Below, piece after piece: positions 45,496-55,619 of a stretch of DNA of 64,000 nt (positions are counted from its first letter, which is position 1; each line of letters begins with the position of its first letter). The notes below the pieces were generated by a model that saw nothing but the letters and a program-made list of their open reading frames with translations, had not been told where the DNA came from and searched no databases. Position numbers and translations under genes: made by a program. Source of the DNA: CAVTLG01 sp963735495 (lineage in GTDB: Bacteria; Chloroflexota; Ktedonobacteria; Ktedonobacterales; Ktedonobacteraceae); NCBI GenBank assembly GCA_963735495.1, contig CAVTLG010000011.1, positions 434,001 through 498,000 on the forward strand, given 5' to 3'.

Positions 45496-45614
45496 TTATA
45501 CTCGCAAGCGGCCTGCGCACACAGTTGTTATATCCCTATCTACGATGCCTTGTCCTTTTCCCTGACGCTCAGCGCACACAGAAATAAAATTGTATAAGGA
45601 GACATAAGCATACG

Positions 45615-47555
45615 ATGGAGGCAGAAACTACCTATCTCGAATTGTCGGAGACAGACGGTGGAACACATAAATTCTACGAGGTCGTACGTGACGGTACACA
45701 GGTATGTATCCGCTATGGGCGTATTGGAGATCAGGGGCAAACACAGACCAGCAATCATGGGACAGCAGAGCAAGCTCAGAAATTTGTGCAAAAGAAGTTG
45801 CGCGAGAAGCTCAGTAAAGGCTATGAGCGTGCGGTGAAGGGACAACGTCAGAAGAGATCGGTGACCCGGCGTCAGATTGAGAGCAATCGATCAACAGCGA
45901 GGCAGGCACCAGTTCAGTGGAAATTCGCCTCCGGGAGTCCGACCTTCGGTATCTTTGTTGACGAGAGGCGTTGCTGGCTGGGCAACGAGGCTGGTCGTAT
46001 TTTTGGACTCGACCATACGGGCCAGGTGCAGGCTCAGTATCGCTTACCCAGTGGTGTCAAATGCCTGGTCGCTGATGATATATGGTTGTATGCCGGCTGT
46101 GACGATGGCAACGTCTATGACCTGAGTGGTAAAATTCCGCGTGTCTCCTACCAGATTGCGCCAGATGTTGATATCTACTGGCTGGATATCAGACACGGAG
46201 CACTGGCGGTATCCGATGCGCATGGGCGTGTTGCGCTGGTCAACCATGAAGACGAGTCCGAGTGGCTAAAATCGACACAGTATAACTCTGGTTGGATGGT
46301 TCGTTGCTGCGAAGAGGGCGTCTGTCATGGTCATTCAGGTGGTGTTGCGATGTACAACAACCTGGATGGGAGCATCATCTGGGAACAGCGAACGCGAGGG
46401 GTGGTCCTTTTTGGTTGGCAAGAAGAGATGATGGTCTATGCCGGGACCAGTGATCACAAGGTGTATAGCTTTACGAAGCAAGGTATGGCGGGTACTGTTT
46501 ACAACTGCGATGCGACGATATATTCCTGTGCCACGGCCAGTCAAGGAAGCTATGTTTTTGCAGGCGACAATTGCTCCTCGATCTATTGTTTTGATCAGAA
46601 TGGGCAACGTCTATGGAAATTGGGCACCGGCTGTGGCTCGGCCTATTCGATGCAGTACTTCGATGATCATCTCTATATTGTGACAACGGATGGAGCGTTG
46701 GCCTGTATTGATGTGAGCGCGGCTGCCATTCGGGAGGCGCAAACGGGGAGATTGCCCCAGGCCGTGGATCTCAAAGCTCCGCCAGTGGTTGACACTCCTG
46801 CTGCGACGACGCTCGAAACAGCAACCGATGATACCCGAGGCGTGGTCCTGGAGTGTTTCCGCGATGGCAGCAGGCTACGTCTGCGTGTGATCTCCGCAGG
46901 CTACGATGCGCACTTACGCGTGCAATTTCCACAAAATATCCGCGCAGAACATGCTCGCTACCTTGTAGACGAGGTACGTCTGGCCACACATGGCGATTTC
47001 TATCGTGTCTATGGAAACATCAAAAAGCTTGCCACTCCATCAGAGAACGCCTCCCCTCTGCGCTTGATCCAACCATACCGCACAGCCAACCAATGGTTTG
47101 ACCAGGGAGATTTCAACGACACGCAGTTTGCGCAGAGTACAAATCTGTCCATCAGCGCATTTCTGGTGCGCGCTGGCGATATCGTCGATGGCATCCAGGC
47201 GCTCTACGGCGAGCAATACGTCCCTCTGGCACCCTCTCACGGCAATATAGATGATTACAATACGAACATTACGCTGGAGCCTGGCGATAGGTGGAGCAAG
47301 ATCTCAGGCTTTTATGGCGATTGGTTTCAGGGCATCTATGTCCTGCAATTGACCTTCCATACCCATCAGGGCAGGGTTTATGGTCCATTTGGCAGCATGA
47401 ACTACGCGCAGAACATCCAACCATTCAGCCTGGTGATACAGCCAGATGAGAGCATTGTCGCACTCTCAGGGGTCGTCTCTTTTGGCGATAATGGCAGGAA
47501 TCGCCACCTGGGAGCACTCGGTCTGGTCTTACGCAAGGATGAATCATCAAATTAG
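45615..47555 (+). CDS. WGR-domain protein with beta-propeller and jacalin-like lectin domain
   Basis: This is a 646-residue protein. A WGR domain (about 15-72; YGRIGDQGQTQTSNHGTAEQA) is followed by a PQQ-like beta-propeller (about 92-385; repeated blades such as YDLSGKIPRVSY, YCFDQNGQRLWKLG, ACIDVSAAAI). A beta segment (405-470) and a C-terminal jacalin-like domain (about 535-640; ISGFYGDWFQGIYVLQLTFHTHQG...YGPFGS) complete it. WGR binds nucleic acid or ADP-ribose-related partners, and propeller and jacalin folds are recognition modules. It is likely a sensor or adaptor of the conflict locus. The stop lies 100 bp from the end of the convergent HsdR-PNP-TIR gene. Confidence 0.85.
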   Translation: MEAETTYLELSETDGGTHKFYEVVRDGTQVCIRYGRIGDQGQTQTSNHGTAEQAQKFVQKKLREKLSKGYERAVKGQRQKRSVTRRQIESNRSTARQAPVQWKFASGSPTFGIFVDERRCWLGNEAGRIFGLDHTGQVQAQYRLPSGVKCLVADDIWLYAGCDDGNVYDLSGKIPRVSYQIAPDVDIYWLDIRHGALAVSDAHGRVALVNHEDESEWLKSTQYNSGWMVRCCEEGVCHGHSGGVAMYNNLDGSIIWEQRTRGVVLFGWQEEMMVYAGTSDHKVYSFTKQGMAGTVYNCDATIYSCATASQGSYVFAGDNCSSIYCFDQNGQRLWKLGTGCGSAYSMQYFDDHLYIVTTDGALACIDVSAAAIREAQTGRLPQAVDLKAPPVVDTPAATTLETATDDTRGVVLECFRDGSRLRLRVISAGYDAHLRVQFPQNIRAEHARYLVDEVRLATHGDFYRVYGNIKKLATPSENASPLRLIQPYRTANQWFDQGDFNDTQFAQSTNLSISAFLVRAGDIVDGIQALYGEQYVPLAPSHGNIDDYNTNITLEPGDRWSKISGFYGDWFQGIYVLQLTFHTHQGRVYGPFGSMNYAQNIQPFSLVIQPDESIVALSGVVSFGDNGRNRHLGALGLVLRKDESSN

Positions 47556-47655
47556 AGGTGAAAGCACAGCCTCACCTCAGCCCGCAAGGGTTTGGGTATA
47601 AAATTGGGGACGAAGCTGCATGTGTCAGGGAGCTGGAAAACGGAGGACCGGGCAA

Positions 47656-50600
47656 TTACTGGACCAATACGCTGTTCAGCTCCTGCAAAATCGCGGGCAA
47701 CTCGTCGCCAAAGAGGGCACGAGCGGCGATCAGGCCACCATCCAACGCAAAAGGAGAGCCAGAGCGGTCGAAGTCCTGCTCCTCGAACTTCAAATCGGCG
47801 GCGATGTACTCGCGCACGCGGCTCAACCACGTGAGCTGCACCTTAGTGAAACGTGGCTTCGCTGTATACAACGGCTCATCTGATGCTACCCGTTGCTGTG
47901 ACCTCAACCAGTCGTCAAAGCGCTGATAAACCTTATCCCTATATGGCACCAGAGGGGTTAGCTTATCATGCTCCCGGCGCTGTGCGTACGCTATCAAGCT
48001 AATAAGATCGCTATTGGTACGGGCTTCGTTGCGACCCAGCACTTGCAATGCAGGCTCCAGTTGCCAGTACGCCTCCCATACGCTATCGAGGGACAAACCT
48101 GCCTCTTGTAGCTCTATTATTAATTGATCTACTATTTCCGAGGGATTACCAGCCCTTTTGTATGCTAGCGCATCTTGAAGCTCCATCACTTTTTGTTTGT
48201 TTTGCTGTATAAATTTCAGGAAGCTATTAACTACTTGTCGTGCCGCATAAGGTTCTGGTCTGGTCAGTTTTTCAATAAGAGTTTCAACCTCTCGTACGAT
48301 TGCTGCGACAGTGTTATCCCGGTCTCTCCTGTTTCTACGAGATGATTCTATTGGCAGGTCATCTTCAGGCAAGGCGCCAAAGATGCCCAATGGCGAGTCG
48401 CGCCAAAGCACCGCCCGTAGAATAAGCGGAATGACCACAACGTTTCCAGCTTCAAACCGCTGCATGATGCGAGGTATCTCAGTCTCCCAGATAAATTTAG
48501 AGTCGAAATAGTTTGCACTCATGAATACCAGAATAATCTGTGCCCTATTGAGATACTGCTGGTAATCCGAGACGTTTGCTGCCACAGCCTCATGCCAGGT
48601 CGTGGAATATCGTTCACTGAGAGCCAGGAAATTTACTTTGAGTCGGTTTATCAATTGCCCGTCTGCGGGGCTAAATGAGCAGAAAATCTCGATGGTGGTA
48701 GGCAATGCAGCTTCCATTGGAGAAGAAAGTTCTTCCAGTTTCAGATGGGCAAGTATCTCGAAAGTGAAGGCATACGCGTGCTGTAGCGCCGTGTGCTGGT
48801 CAATCGCCGCTGTACGATCACCGAGACCACTCTGGCGCTCAGAAATACCTCTGACAATCGTCTCCCCACTTACTCGATTGGTTTGAACAGCCTGTAAGAA
48901 ATTGGAAATCTGTGTATCCAGAGCAAACGCATCCTCAGGGATTGTGGTGAAAACATTCATGAAAGCATCGTGCGGTGGAGTAAAAGCTGTTTGCGTATCA
49001 ACAAGCGGGCCAACGAAGACTCGTGGCTTGCGAACAGGCAATCTTGTCTGACCGGCTAACCATTCTCCCTTATTCGCCCTGCTAATAGCGAGTTGACTGA
49101 TCAGTGGAGATAGCAAAAGTATTTCTGGCCGCACACGAAAGGCATCTTCGTCATATCTATACACAGCAGTTGCCACCACAACATCCCCTGGTTGTACATC
49201 TCTAAGCCCGCTGGCTGTACCAACCGAGCAGACAAAATCTGGCTGAAAGTCCTGGATAGCTCTCTCAAATTCTTCCACTGTTTTTGCTGTCACAATGCGT
49301 ACCATCCACATCTGCTCGTCAGCCAGAAATAAGCCCTGCGGATGCATAGTGCTAAAAGAGCCCTCTGCCGCCATAGCCAGAAGCCTTACAACCTCTGCCG
49401 GAACGGCCAGCTCCGTACAGAGGAGCGTGCGTGGCATACGCTGATCTTGCTCATACGCCACATTGTTAGCGAACATGGCGCGCAAATTATTGTCAACATC
49501 ATACCCAATGCCAATAACGAACGCGTCAAAATAGGCTACGAGCGCTCGCCAGGGCCGATAGGTATACGAGGCACAATTGCCGATAAAGATCGCATCAAAG
49601 TACTCAATCGGCAGCTCTGGCAGGTACTCAAGCGGCAGCGATCTATTAGAGCGTATCTCCGAAAAACCGCCTTCCGCACTGTTCGCCTGGCTGTCGGATG
49701 CTGAGAAATACGCATCATAGAGCCGCTCAAGCGTGGTGATACAGACATCTGCGTTGGGAGCTACCTTGCCATCCGGCGCATAGTGGATGGAGTACAGATC
49801 AGAAAACTTTGCCTCACTGTCAGGTGGAGTAAAGGCGCTTAGCGTTCTATAGGTGTATTCTGCCGCCATTAACGAGTCAAGCACATAGAGTATACGTTTT
49901 GCGCCAGCATAGTTCAGTAAACGATAGATACTGTAAGCAGCAGTATGCGTCATGCCTGTATTCACAGTCATCTGCAACAATGTGTAGGCATGATTGCTGG
50001 CGAGCGAGTGTTCAAGGCTGTCGATGGCCTCAAACTGGTGGGGATAGAGTCCTTTGCTCTGCAATGGTGGCATCCTCAGTAGCCGTGAACGCAGCAGATC
50101 ATTCAGATCATTTGGCGTTCCAACTGGCGCTTGTCTGAGCCATGCAGCCAGTGTCTCAGGTCGATGGAATGTAATGACCGAGCGGCTGCGTGGTTCCGGC
50201 TCCAACCAGTTGGTAAAGCGCGTCTCTATGCCTGTGGTCTCGTAAACAAACGGCAGAATACGACGCATCGTTGAACGATCAATAAGATATTTGAGCCAGC
50301 TTTCCATTGCCACTGCCAATGGTGCTGTCTCAATGATCTTCTCTACACCTGCCAGAGGTTCGCGAATTGGACGCGCTTTGATGATTCCCACAATTTGTAG
50401 ATCGACGAGAAGGATATAACCATCTGAGAAGTCGTAATCATCAGAAAAATTAGAATCGCCAGGAAGGTTATAAGGGCCAGGAAAATTGCTGTCACCAGGA
50501 AAATTAGAATGGTGTCTTACGGCAATACTTTGTCTCAAGTTTACGTCTGTGTTTGAAAAATTCTGTACTATCCAACCAGCTTGCAAGAGTTGCTCTTCGA

Positions 50601-51114
50601 TAAGAGTGCTTCTCCTGACACTGGGAAGTACATCCTTATGATCAATTACACTCGATGGGTCCGAAGCTGTCGTGGCAACTCTCTCTTTGCGCTCAACCGT
50701 CACGGCTTGCTGCTCATCTGTCTGCGCCTCACTTCTGACCTCACACTCCAGTTCCATATGCGTAATCGGCAGGCCCCAGCCATTCACAAAGGTAATGCTG
50801 ATGCGGCCCGCTGCAACCGGCTGTTCAGAGGCCGTCAGCAGGTAATGAGCCGGACCATAAGTACCGCCGAAGCGATGCAGCACGACACCCGGCCTGTGAC
50901 CTGCGCTCAATGCTTCGTAGCGGAAATAGGGTTGCATGTTGAGGATAAACGAGATGGGATACTCCTCATCTGGATAGGGCCAGGGAGCATCAGGCACAGC
51001 CAGTTGCAGGTCAATGGTCATCAGGTAAGTTTGCCCGACCTGCGCCTCGCGCGGGTAATTCACTATCGGCTTGATTTGGATCGGTTGGGATGCGTCGTAT
51101 AGCTGCTCGCTCAT
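47656..51114 (-). CDS. HsdR-scaffold protein with inactive nuclease/helicase, PNP-like and TIR domains
   Basis: This protein has 1152 residues. Residues 1-130 form a beta domain (NYPREAQVGQTYLMTIDLQL). Residues 165-300 resemble the HsdR N-terminal nuclease (STLIEEQLLQAGWIVQN; YILLVDLQIVGIIKAR), but the catalytic ExK is KxR. Residues 350-560 resemble HsdR helicase domain 1 (LYPHQFEAIDSLEHSLASNH); the Walker A is decayed (QMTVNTGMTH), DEAH is replaced by GNCA and TATP by GYDV. Residues 560-795 are nucleoside-phosphorylase-like (VGTASGLRDVQPGDVVVATA; VRGISER). Residues 803-950 are TIR, with candidate catalytic Glu879 in WETEI. Residues 955-1150 match the C-terminal domain of EcoEI-type HsdR. The start overlaps the CHAT stop (ATGA). 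It is probably the sensor/effector of the locus: an NAD- or nucleotide-acting module on a dead restriction scaffold. Confidence 0.85.
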   Translation of the reverse strand: MSEQLYDASQPIQIKPIVNYPREAQVGQTYLMTIDLQLAVPDAPWPYPDEEYPISFILNMQPYFRYEALSAGHRPGVVLHRFGGTYGPAHYLLTASEQPVAAGRISITFVNGWGLPITHMELECEVRSEAQTDEQQAVTVERKERVATTASDPSSVIDHKDVLPSVRRSTLIEEQLLQAGWIVQNFSNTDVNLRQSIAVRHHSNFPGDSNFPGPYNLPGDSNFSDDYDFSDGYILLVDLQIVGIIKARPIREPLAGVEKIIETAPLAVAMESWLKYLIDRSTMRRILPFVYETTGIETRFTNWLEPEPRSRSVITFHRPETLAAWLRQAPVGTPNDLNDLLRSRLLRMPPLQSKGLYPHQFEAIDSLEHSLASNHAYTLLQMTVNTGMTHTAAYSIYRLLNYAGAKRILYVLDSLMAAEYTYRTLSAFTPPDSEAKFSDLYSIHYAPDGKVAPNADVCITTLERLYDAYFSASDSQANSAEGGFSEIRSNRSLPLEYLPELPIEYFDAIFIGNCASYTYRPWRALVAYFDAFVIGIGYDVDNNLRAMFANNVAYEQDQRMPRTLLCTELAVPAEVVRLLAMAAEGSFSTMHPQGLFLADEQMWMVRIVTAKTVEEFERAIQDFQPDFVCSVGTASGLRDVQPGDVVVATAVYRYDEDAFRVRPEILLLSPLISQLAISRANKGEWLAGQTRLPVRKPRVFVGPLVDTQTAFTPPHDAFMNVFTTIPEDAFALDTQISNFLQAVQTNRVSGETIVRGISERQSGLGDRTAAIDQHTALQHAYAFTFEILAHLKLEELSSPMEAALPTTIEIFCSFSPADGQLINRLKVNFLALSERYSTTWHEAVAANVSDYQQYLNRAQIILVFMSANYFDSKFIWETEIPRIMQRFEAGNVVVIPLILRAVLWRDSPLGIFGALPEDDLPIESSRRNRRDRDNTVAAIVREVETLIEKLTRPEPYAARQVVNSFLKFIQQNKQKVMELQDALAYKRAGNPSEIVDQLIIELQEAGLSLDSVWEAYWQLEPALQVLGRNEARTNSDLISLIAYAQRREHDKLTPLVPYRDKVYQRFDDWLRSQQRVASDEPLYTAKPRFTKVQLTWLSRVREYIAADLKFEEQDFDRSGSPFALDGGLIAARALFGDELPAILQELNSVLVQ

Positions 51115-52772
51115 GCATCCTCCTTGGCGCTATTCACGGTGTGCAGGCGCAGATGGGCTAACGGATTACCATAATAGACATACATGAAAGTGTAAAAGAA
51201 GTCTTTTTCGACTTCCTTTTGCGCCTCGTCGTCCTGGTCACTATCGCAGCGTCGCGCCACAACGCGGGCGCGCAGTACGCGCAGAGCTTCAGCGATCTGC
51301 ACACCCTCTGCGCTCATTGCCTGTTGGAGTATGTCCCCAGCGATCAGCGACGCGTTTCTACTGCCGACCGGTGCCATTGTACCAATATAGTTGCTGGCAC
51401 AGCGCACGAGGAAGCTTTCGGCGAAACTGACGGGATTAGTTTTACTATCACGCAGCATACGCGCGGAATCACAGGCGTTGACGAAGAAGATGGGACGCGG
51501 CTCAGGCTGCTCTGGCATGCGCGCCAGCTCCAATGATCTGAGCGCCCGATCTGGCCGTTGTAGCCTATCCTGCTCGCTGGCACTCAGCGTATGCCCCTCC
51601 TGTCCATGACAGGCGATGTAGACTAACCCGATACGCTCCAGAGCACGATCTTTGCGCAATCGTGTACGCAAGGCCCACAGATCGGACACATCTTCCCTCT
51701 GAAAGTGATTCAACACTGCATGCTCCTGTTGCACGCATGCCAGCTTCTGATCCAGGTAGGCCAGCACCGATCCCTCATAGACCACTTTTTTCACCGACAG
51801 GATCTTGGGCTTGCCATAAGGGCTGAACGGATACCAACGTACAACCTGTGCGATTGCTCCAAGGTAGGCATAGGTATCAATTTCGAGCAACTCCCAGGGG
51901 ATTTCGAGCGCGCCCTGCGTATTGACAATGATAATACAAGGAGATTGCTGGTGCTCCTTGCAGGCTGCCATAAACTGGCGTAACCACGTCATTAGCTCAC
52001 CCGCGTGATCGCGTGAAAAGAGCAGAATCCGATCAAGTATGCTGGAAATAGAAGCAGTTTTTGAGAAAAGCTGCGCCACGCCAGCGACCATTGAGGTACG
52101 CAACGTAATGAGACGATTGCCGATAGCGCGATTGATGGTTGTGATCTCGATACCATCGGTTGGAGCAGCCACGTTCTCCGCTGCAATAGCCAGCACCGCC
52201 GCGCCTGGCGGTAATCCCGCCGCGATATTGCAGGCCGCCAACGCCTGCGCATCTTCGAGGACCGTATCCCCCCGAGCGCGTAGCCTATATACAGCAATAT
52301 TTTCTTTGATATAAGAGCTATGTGACTCCTTAAAATGCAGCAGAAATGTCACATCGCAGGTTGGTAGATGCTCAGGTAGCGTCACGGACCACACAGGGAG
52401 CACATACCTGGGCTTACAGGCGTTCGTGTAGGAAACAGTAAAATCCTGGTAGGGGGGTGCATATCCCGTAGTAACAGCAAAGCATTGTTGGATACGCAGC
52501 CTGAAATCACCTGTGATCAGCACGTCCTCCTGGTTTGCGTTCCCGCGACTGTGCTCGCAGGTAATCACGACATCGTAGCGTCGGCCCGCTAGCAGTTCTG
52601 TAGAGCTGGCGGGCCAGGCATCGGCAGCGCCGTCCTCGCAAAGACGTACCGCAATGCTAAAATGAGCATAGACGGCTTCAGGTTGTTGGCTGACAGCTTC
52701 AGAGGCGGATAGCGTCGGCGGACGTTGATCAGCCTTGATGAGGCGATGAATGATACCAGGGAGGGGACTCAT
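51111..52772 (-). CDS. CHAT-domain (caspase-like) protease
   Basis: This is a 553-residue protein. The N-terminal 230 residues are beta-rich and cysteine-containing, without a clear family. The CHAT domain covers about 270-530: the N-terminal signature ALEIPWELLEI, catalytic His389 in YIACHGQ and catalytic Cys434 in FFVNACDSA are all present. CHAT proteases act as effectors cut loose by upstream sensors in bacterial conflict systems. Both ends overlap neighbours by four bases (ATGA with the vWA gene upstream and the HsdR-PNP-TIR gene downstream), so the three proteins are co-translated and probably act in one complex. Confidence 0.92.
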   Translation of the reverse strand: MSPLPGIIHRLIKADQRPPTLSASEAVSQQPEAVYAHFSIAVRLCEDGAADAWPASSTELLAGRRYDVVITCEHSRGNANQEDVLITGDFRLRIQQCFAVTTGYAPPYQDFTVSYTNACKPRYVLPVWSVTLPEHLPTCDVTFLLHFKESHSSYIKENIAVYRLRARGDTVLEDAQALAACNIAAGLPPGAAVLAIAAENVAAPTDGIEITTINRAIGNRLITLRTSMVAGVAQLFSKTASISSILDRILLFSRDHAGELMTWLRQFMAACKEHQQSPCIIIVNTQGALEIPWELLEIDTYAYLGAIAQVVRWYPFSPYGKPKILSVKKVVYEGSVLAYLDQKLACVQQEHAVLNHFQREDVSDLWALRTRLRKDRALERIGLVYIACHGQEGHTLSASEQDRLQRPDRALRSLELARMPEQPEPRPIFFVNACDSARMLRDSKTNPVSFAESFLVRCASNYIGTMAPVGSRNASLIAGDILQQAMSAEGVQIAEALRVLRARVVARRCDSDQDDEAQKEVEKDFFYTFMYVYYGNPLAHLRLHTVNSAKEDA

Positions 52773-54668
52773 AACGGCTGAACCTCCTGTACCTCATCAC
52801 GCCGGGGAATGGAGAACAAGGTCGCGCCCAGCACCTCGGCCAGGCGTTCTGGCAGATCAGGATAATAGTCAGGCTGCGGACTGAGCACGACGCTCACGAC
52901 ATGCTTCAGTGCGCGAATTTTGCGCGCCTCGCGCAGGGCGTCATCGATACCCTCCCTCGTCACAATGGGAATGTGCTCCGCGTGCGTACTGGTCGCCAAG
53001 GGCACGTTGCCGCGTCCATCGCTCATCACAACGAACGTGACGCGCTGCGCCGTGTTGCGACCATGCTGAAGTATGCGCTGAAGCTGCTCTAATGCCAGAC
53101 TGAAACCATGCGCCAACGGAGTAGCTCTCCCACGCCCGGCTTCCAATGCCCGCCCAACACGCGGCACCAGGACATTCTTTTCGTTGACGACTTCGGCGCG
53201 CAGCGGTGAAAGTGCATCATTGGCACCTACTTTGATAATGACGATGCCCGCACGCGCGGTATACGCCGCGTGCAAGTACTGAACAAGAGCCTCTTCCCAG
53301 TTGTCGTCCTCGCGTATGCACGTATAATCAAACAGCAACATGAGTACCTGCTCTACCGGCAAGCTACGACGATAACGACGCAGATCAGCAGGTTCAAGCA
53401 GCAGGCCCGCATAGCTCTTCTTATACCGCGCACAATACTCATCCTGTCGCAAGCGCTGGAATTTCATAGCAGTCAGCAGAGTATTCACCAGCGCCAGGTC
53501 ATAGAGACTATCGCTCTCCTCGACGCCAACGATAGCTCCACGCATGGAGTGAGAGGAACCATAGCGAGCAGGGGGAAGCTTCAGCGCAAACTGTTCTCTT
53601 TCAATGGCTGTATCGTCTTCAGGATATGGATTGCTACACAGCGCGCCGCTATCAATAGTGCTGGTAAAGGTATCTGTGGGAAGTTGCACCGTCACCGGCT
53701 GAGCCATCTCTTGCAACAAGCTTGTAGCCGAGATAGGCGCTGTGTTGGTAAGCACAACTGGCTCCTCTTCCACATCATCCTCAACGGCTACATCGTCAGG
53801 CTGTTTGACCGGCTCGGCGTACTCCGGCCTGCGCGTAAAACCCAGCATACGCGCTGCACTGTCAACATAGCTACCCAGTGAAGAAGAGGCATCCGACAAT
53901 TGGGCCAGTGCCTGAGCGAAGCGAGCCAGCGCGATCTCGCGACGCGGTGAATGGCTCTCGGTCGGCACATACTCCAGGACGCGAGCAAGTTCCGCCCTGG
54001 AAAGCTCCACATGCCGCCGCGCAGCCTGCGCAACCTGTTGCAGGTAAGAGGTGGGTATAGCCACTGTCTCCGGGCTAGCCTCCCCTGGCACCTGCTCCAG
54101 CAAGCGAGCAATTGCCACTTCAGCGTGCTCGACGACGGTTGGCACGATCTTTTGCCAGGAAAGACGTAAAGCGAAGCGTTCGAAGTAAGTGTGGTGAAAT
54201 TTTGCCAATATCATCAGCATGACAGCCTGCGAGCCAGCATTGGCGGGGATGCCAGCAAGCGCTGAGTCCATTACGCTCAAGATGGACGACATCAGCACCA
54301 AGCAGCATAGTCACGCTACGCGCGGCAGTCAGACTTAACGCCGCCAGATCAGGAATAGTGATCAGTTGCAGTTCCTGAGCATTGCGTTCGGCAGAGAAGA
54401 GGCGGTGAGCAGGTTGTTCTCCTGACTCAGTGGTATGCCATGGCAGATACAAGCTACCCCAGACAGCATCGTCCGACGCGAAGACCGCGAGTTGATAGCG
54501 CTCCACAGCCTGACCCGTAGCGGCTCCGAGCAACCCGGTCAGCAGGTCCGCCAGCAAATGTAAACCGGCTGGCGGCGCGTCCAGCACCAGGATACTGCGC
54601 AAGCCTGGATTGAGAGCGGCGCAGGCGAAACTCGTCATTAACGTTGAATTCGAAGTCAGGTCAAACAT
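52769..54668 (-). pseudogene. ChlD-like vWA protein, split by a frameshift
   Basis: The 5' frame (54668 to about 54185) encodes a ChlI/ChlD-like N-terminus (SILVLDAPPAG; LGADVVHLERNGLS; WLAGCHADDIGKISPHLL). The 3' frame continues with ERFALRLSWQKIVPTVVEHAE, an acidic linker, and a vWA domain (VLMLLFDYTCIREDD; GRATPLAHGFSLALEQL; FVVMSDGRGNVPLA) that keeps the MIDAS Asp, Thr and Asp although DxSxS is DYTC. The join ISPHLL-ERFALRLS needs a one-base shift near 54181-54192. The gene overlaps both neighbours, so decay, sequencing error or programmed shifting are all possible. The 3' part alone, from GTG 54301, would give 510 residues. Confidence 0.8.
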
Positions 54669-55617
54669 GCTCTAATAGATCTGCCATGTGCTGCTTTTCC
54701 TTCTCGCCCCATTGTGCATAGGTCAGTTGTTGCGCCCCTGGCAAACGGTGACGCAGGACCAGTTCCGCAACTTCTCGCAAGTGCTCAAGCGTAGCAGCAG
54801 GAGCATCCTGCCGCGCAGCATACGCACAGCAAGCCAGGGCGAGCAGATAATTGCTACGGTGTCCTTCTACATGAAATTCCTTCGCGAGATGCACGCATGC
54901 CTCGGCGACATCAGCACCCAACTTGACAGCATAAAAGCGCTCTTTAGCCCGCTCGATCTCCGCCCGCAGATGTTCTGTGGCCTGGTAGCCCTCCAGTAAA
55001 AACGCTGTATCTTCGGCTGTTTGCAAGGCGCGATCAAAGGCCAGGACGGTCTCTAGAATCTGCAAGCGGCTCTGCGGCTCCGTCTCTTCCTCCATACCCA
55101 CCATGAAGCCAAAACGATCTAAGAGCTGAGGACGCAAGCCGCCCTCCTCTGGATTTATCGTGCCGACCAGTATGACGCGCACATCATGATCCTCGCCGAG
55201 ACCTTCACGCTGGATCACCAGCTTGCCCGTAGAGGTCACATCCAGAATAATGTTGATAATATGGTCGTCTAACAAATTGACTTCATCAATATAGAGCAGT
55301 TTGCCATTGGCCTCCTCCAGCAAGCCTTTTTTCTTGCTCGGTTGACCTTGCGCCAGTTTTGTCACCTCCCAACCACCAACAACGCGGTCTTCGGTGGCAT
55401 TAATGGGAATCGTGACCGGGAGAGCCTGATACATCATCGTAGAGAAGGCGCGCACCGTCGTGGACTTGGCCGTACCACGCTTCCCACTGACCAGCACACC
55501 ACCAATGCGCGGAGCAATATAGGCCAGTTCCAGCGCCAGTTTCAACTTCTGCTGACCCACAATATAGGTATACGGGAGAATTGTACGCAGAAGAGCGTGT
55601 TCATCCTTGTGCCCCAT
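54661..55617 (-). CDS. MoxR/ChlI-family AAA+ ATPase
   Basis: A 318-residue ATPase. Walker A is SGKRGTAKST, Walker B is LLYIDEVNLLDD, sensor 1 is ILVGTINPEEG and the arginine finger region is LRPQLLDRFGF, all typical of the magnesium-chelatase I/MoxR branch with its inserts (NATEDRVVGG; QREGLGEDHDVRV). The ATG at 55617 comes right after the stop of the trypco1 gene and is preferred to GTG 55638. Its stop overlaps the vWA gene start by 8 bases. MoxR-type ATPases act with vWA partners as ATP-driven switches or chaperones. Here it would power the CHAT and TIR effectors' control. Confidence 0.94.
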   Translation of the reverse strand: MGHKDEHALLRTILPYTYIVGQQKLKLALELAYIAPRIGGVLVSGKRGTAKSTTVRAFSTMMYQALPVTIPINATEDRVVGGWEVTKLAQGQPSKKKGLLEEANGKLLYIDEVNLLDDHIINIILDVTSTGKLVIQREGLGEDHDVRVILVGTINPEEGGLRPQLLDRFGFMVGMEEETEPQSRLQILETVLAFDRALQTAEDTAFLLEGYQATEHLRAEIERAKERFYAVKLGADVAEACVHLAKEFHVEGHRSNYLLALACCAYAARQDAPAATLEHLREVAELVLRHRLPGAQQLTYAQWGEKEKQHMADLLEHV

Positions 55618-55619
55618 AA

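Noticed and set aside
47656..51114. Reading the large protein as an active type I restriction enzyme
   Set aside because: The nuclease and helicase catalytic motifs are replaced and no hsdM or hsdS gene is in the window.
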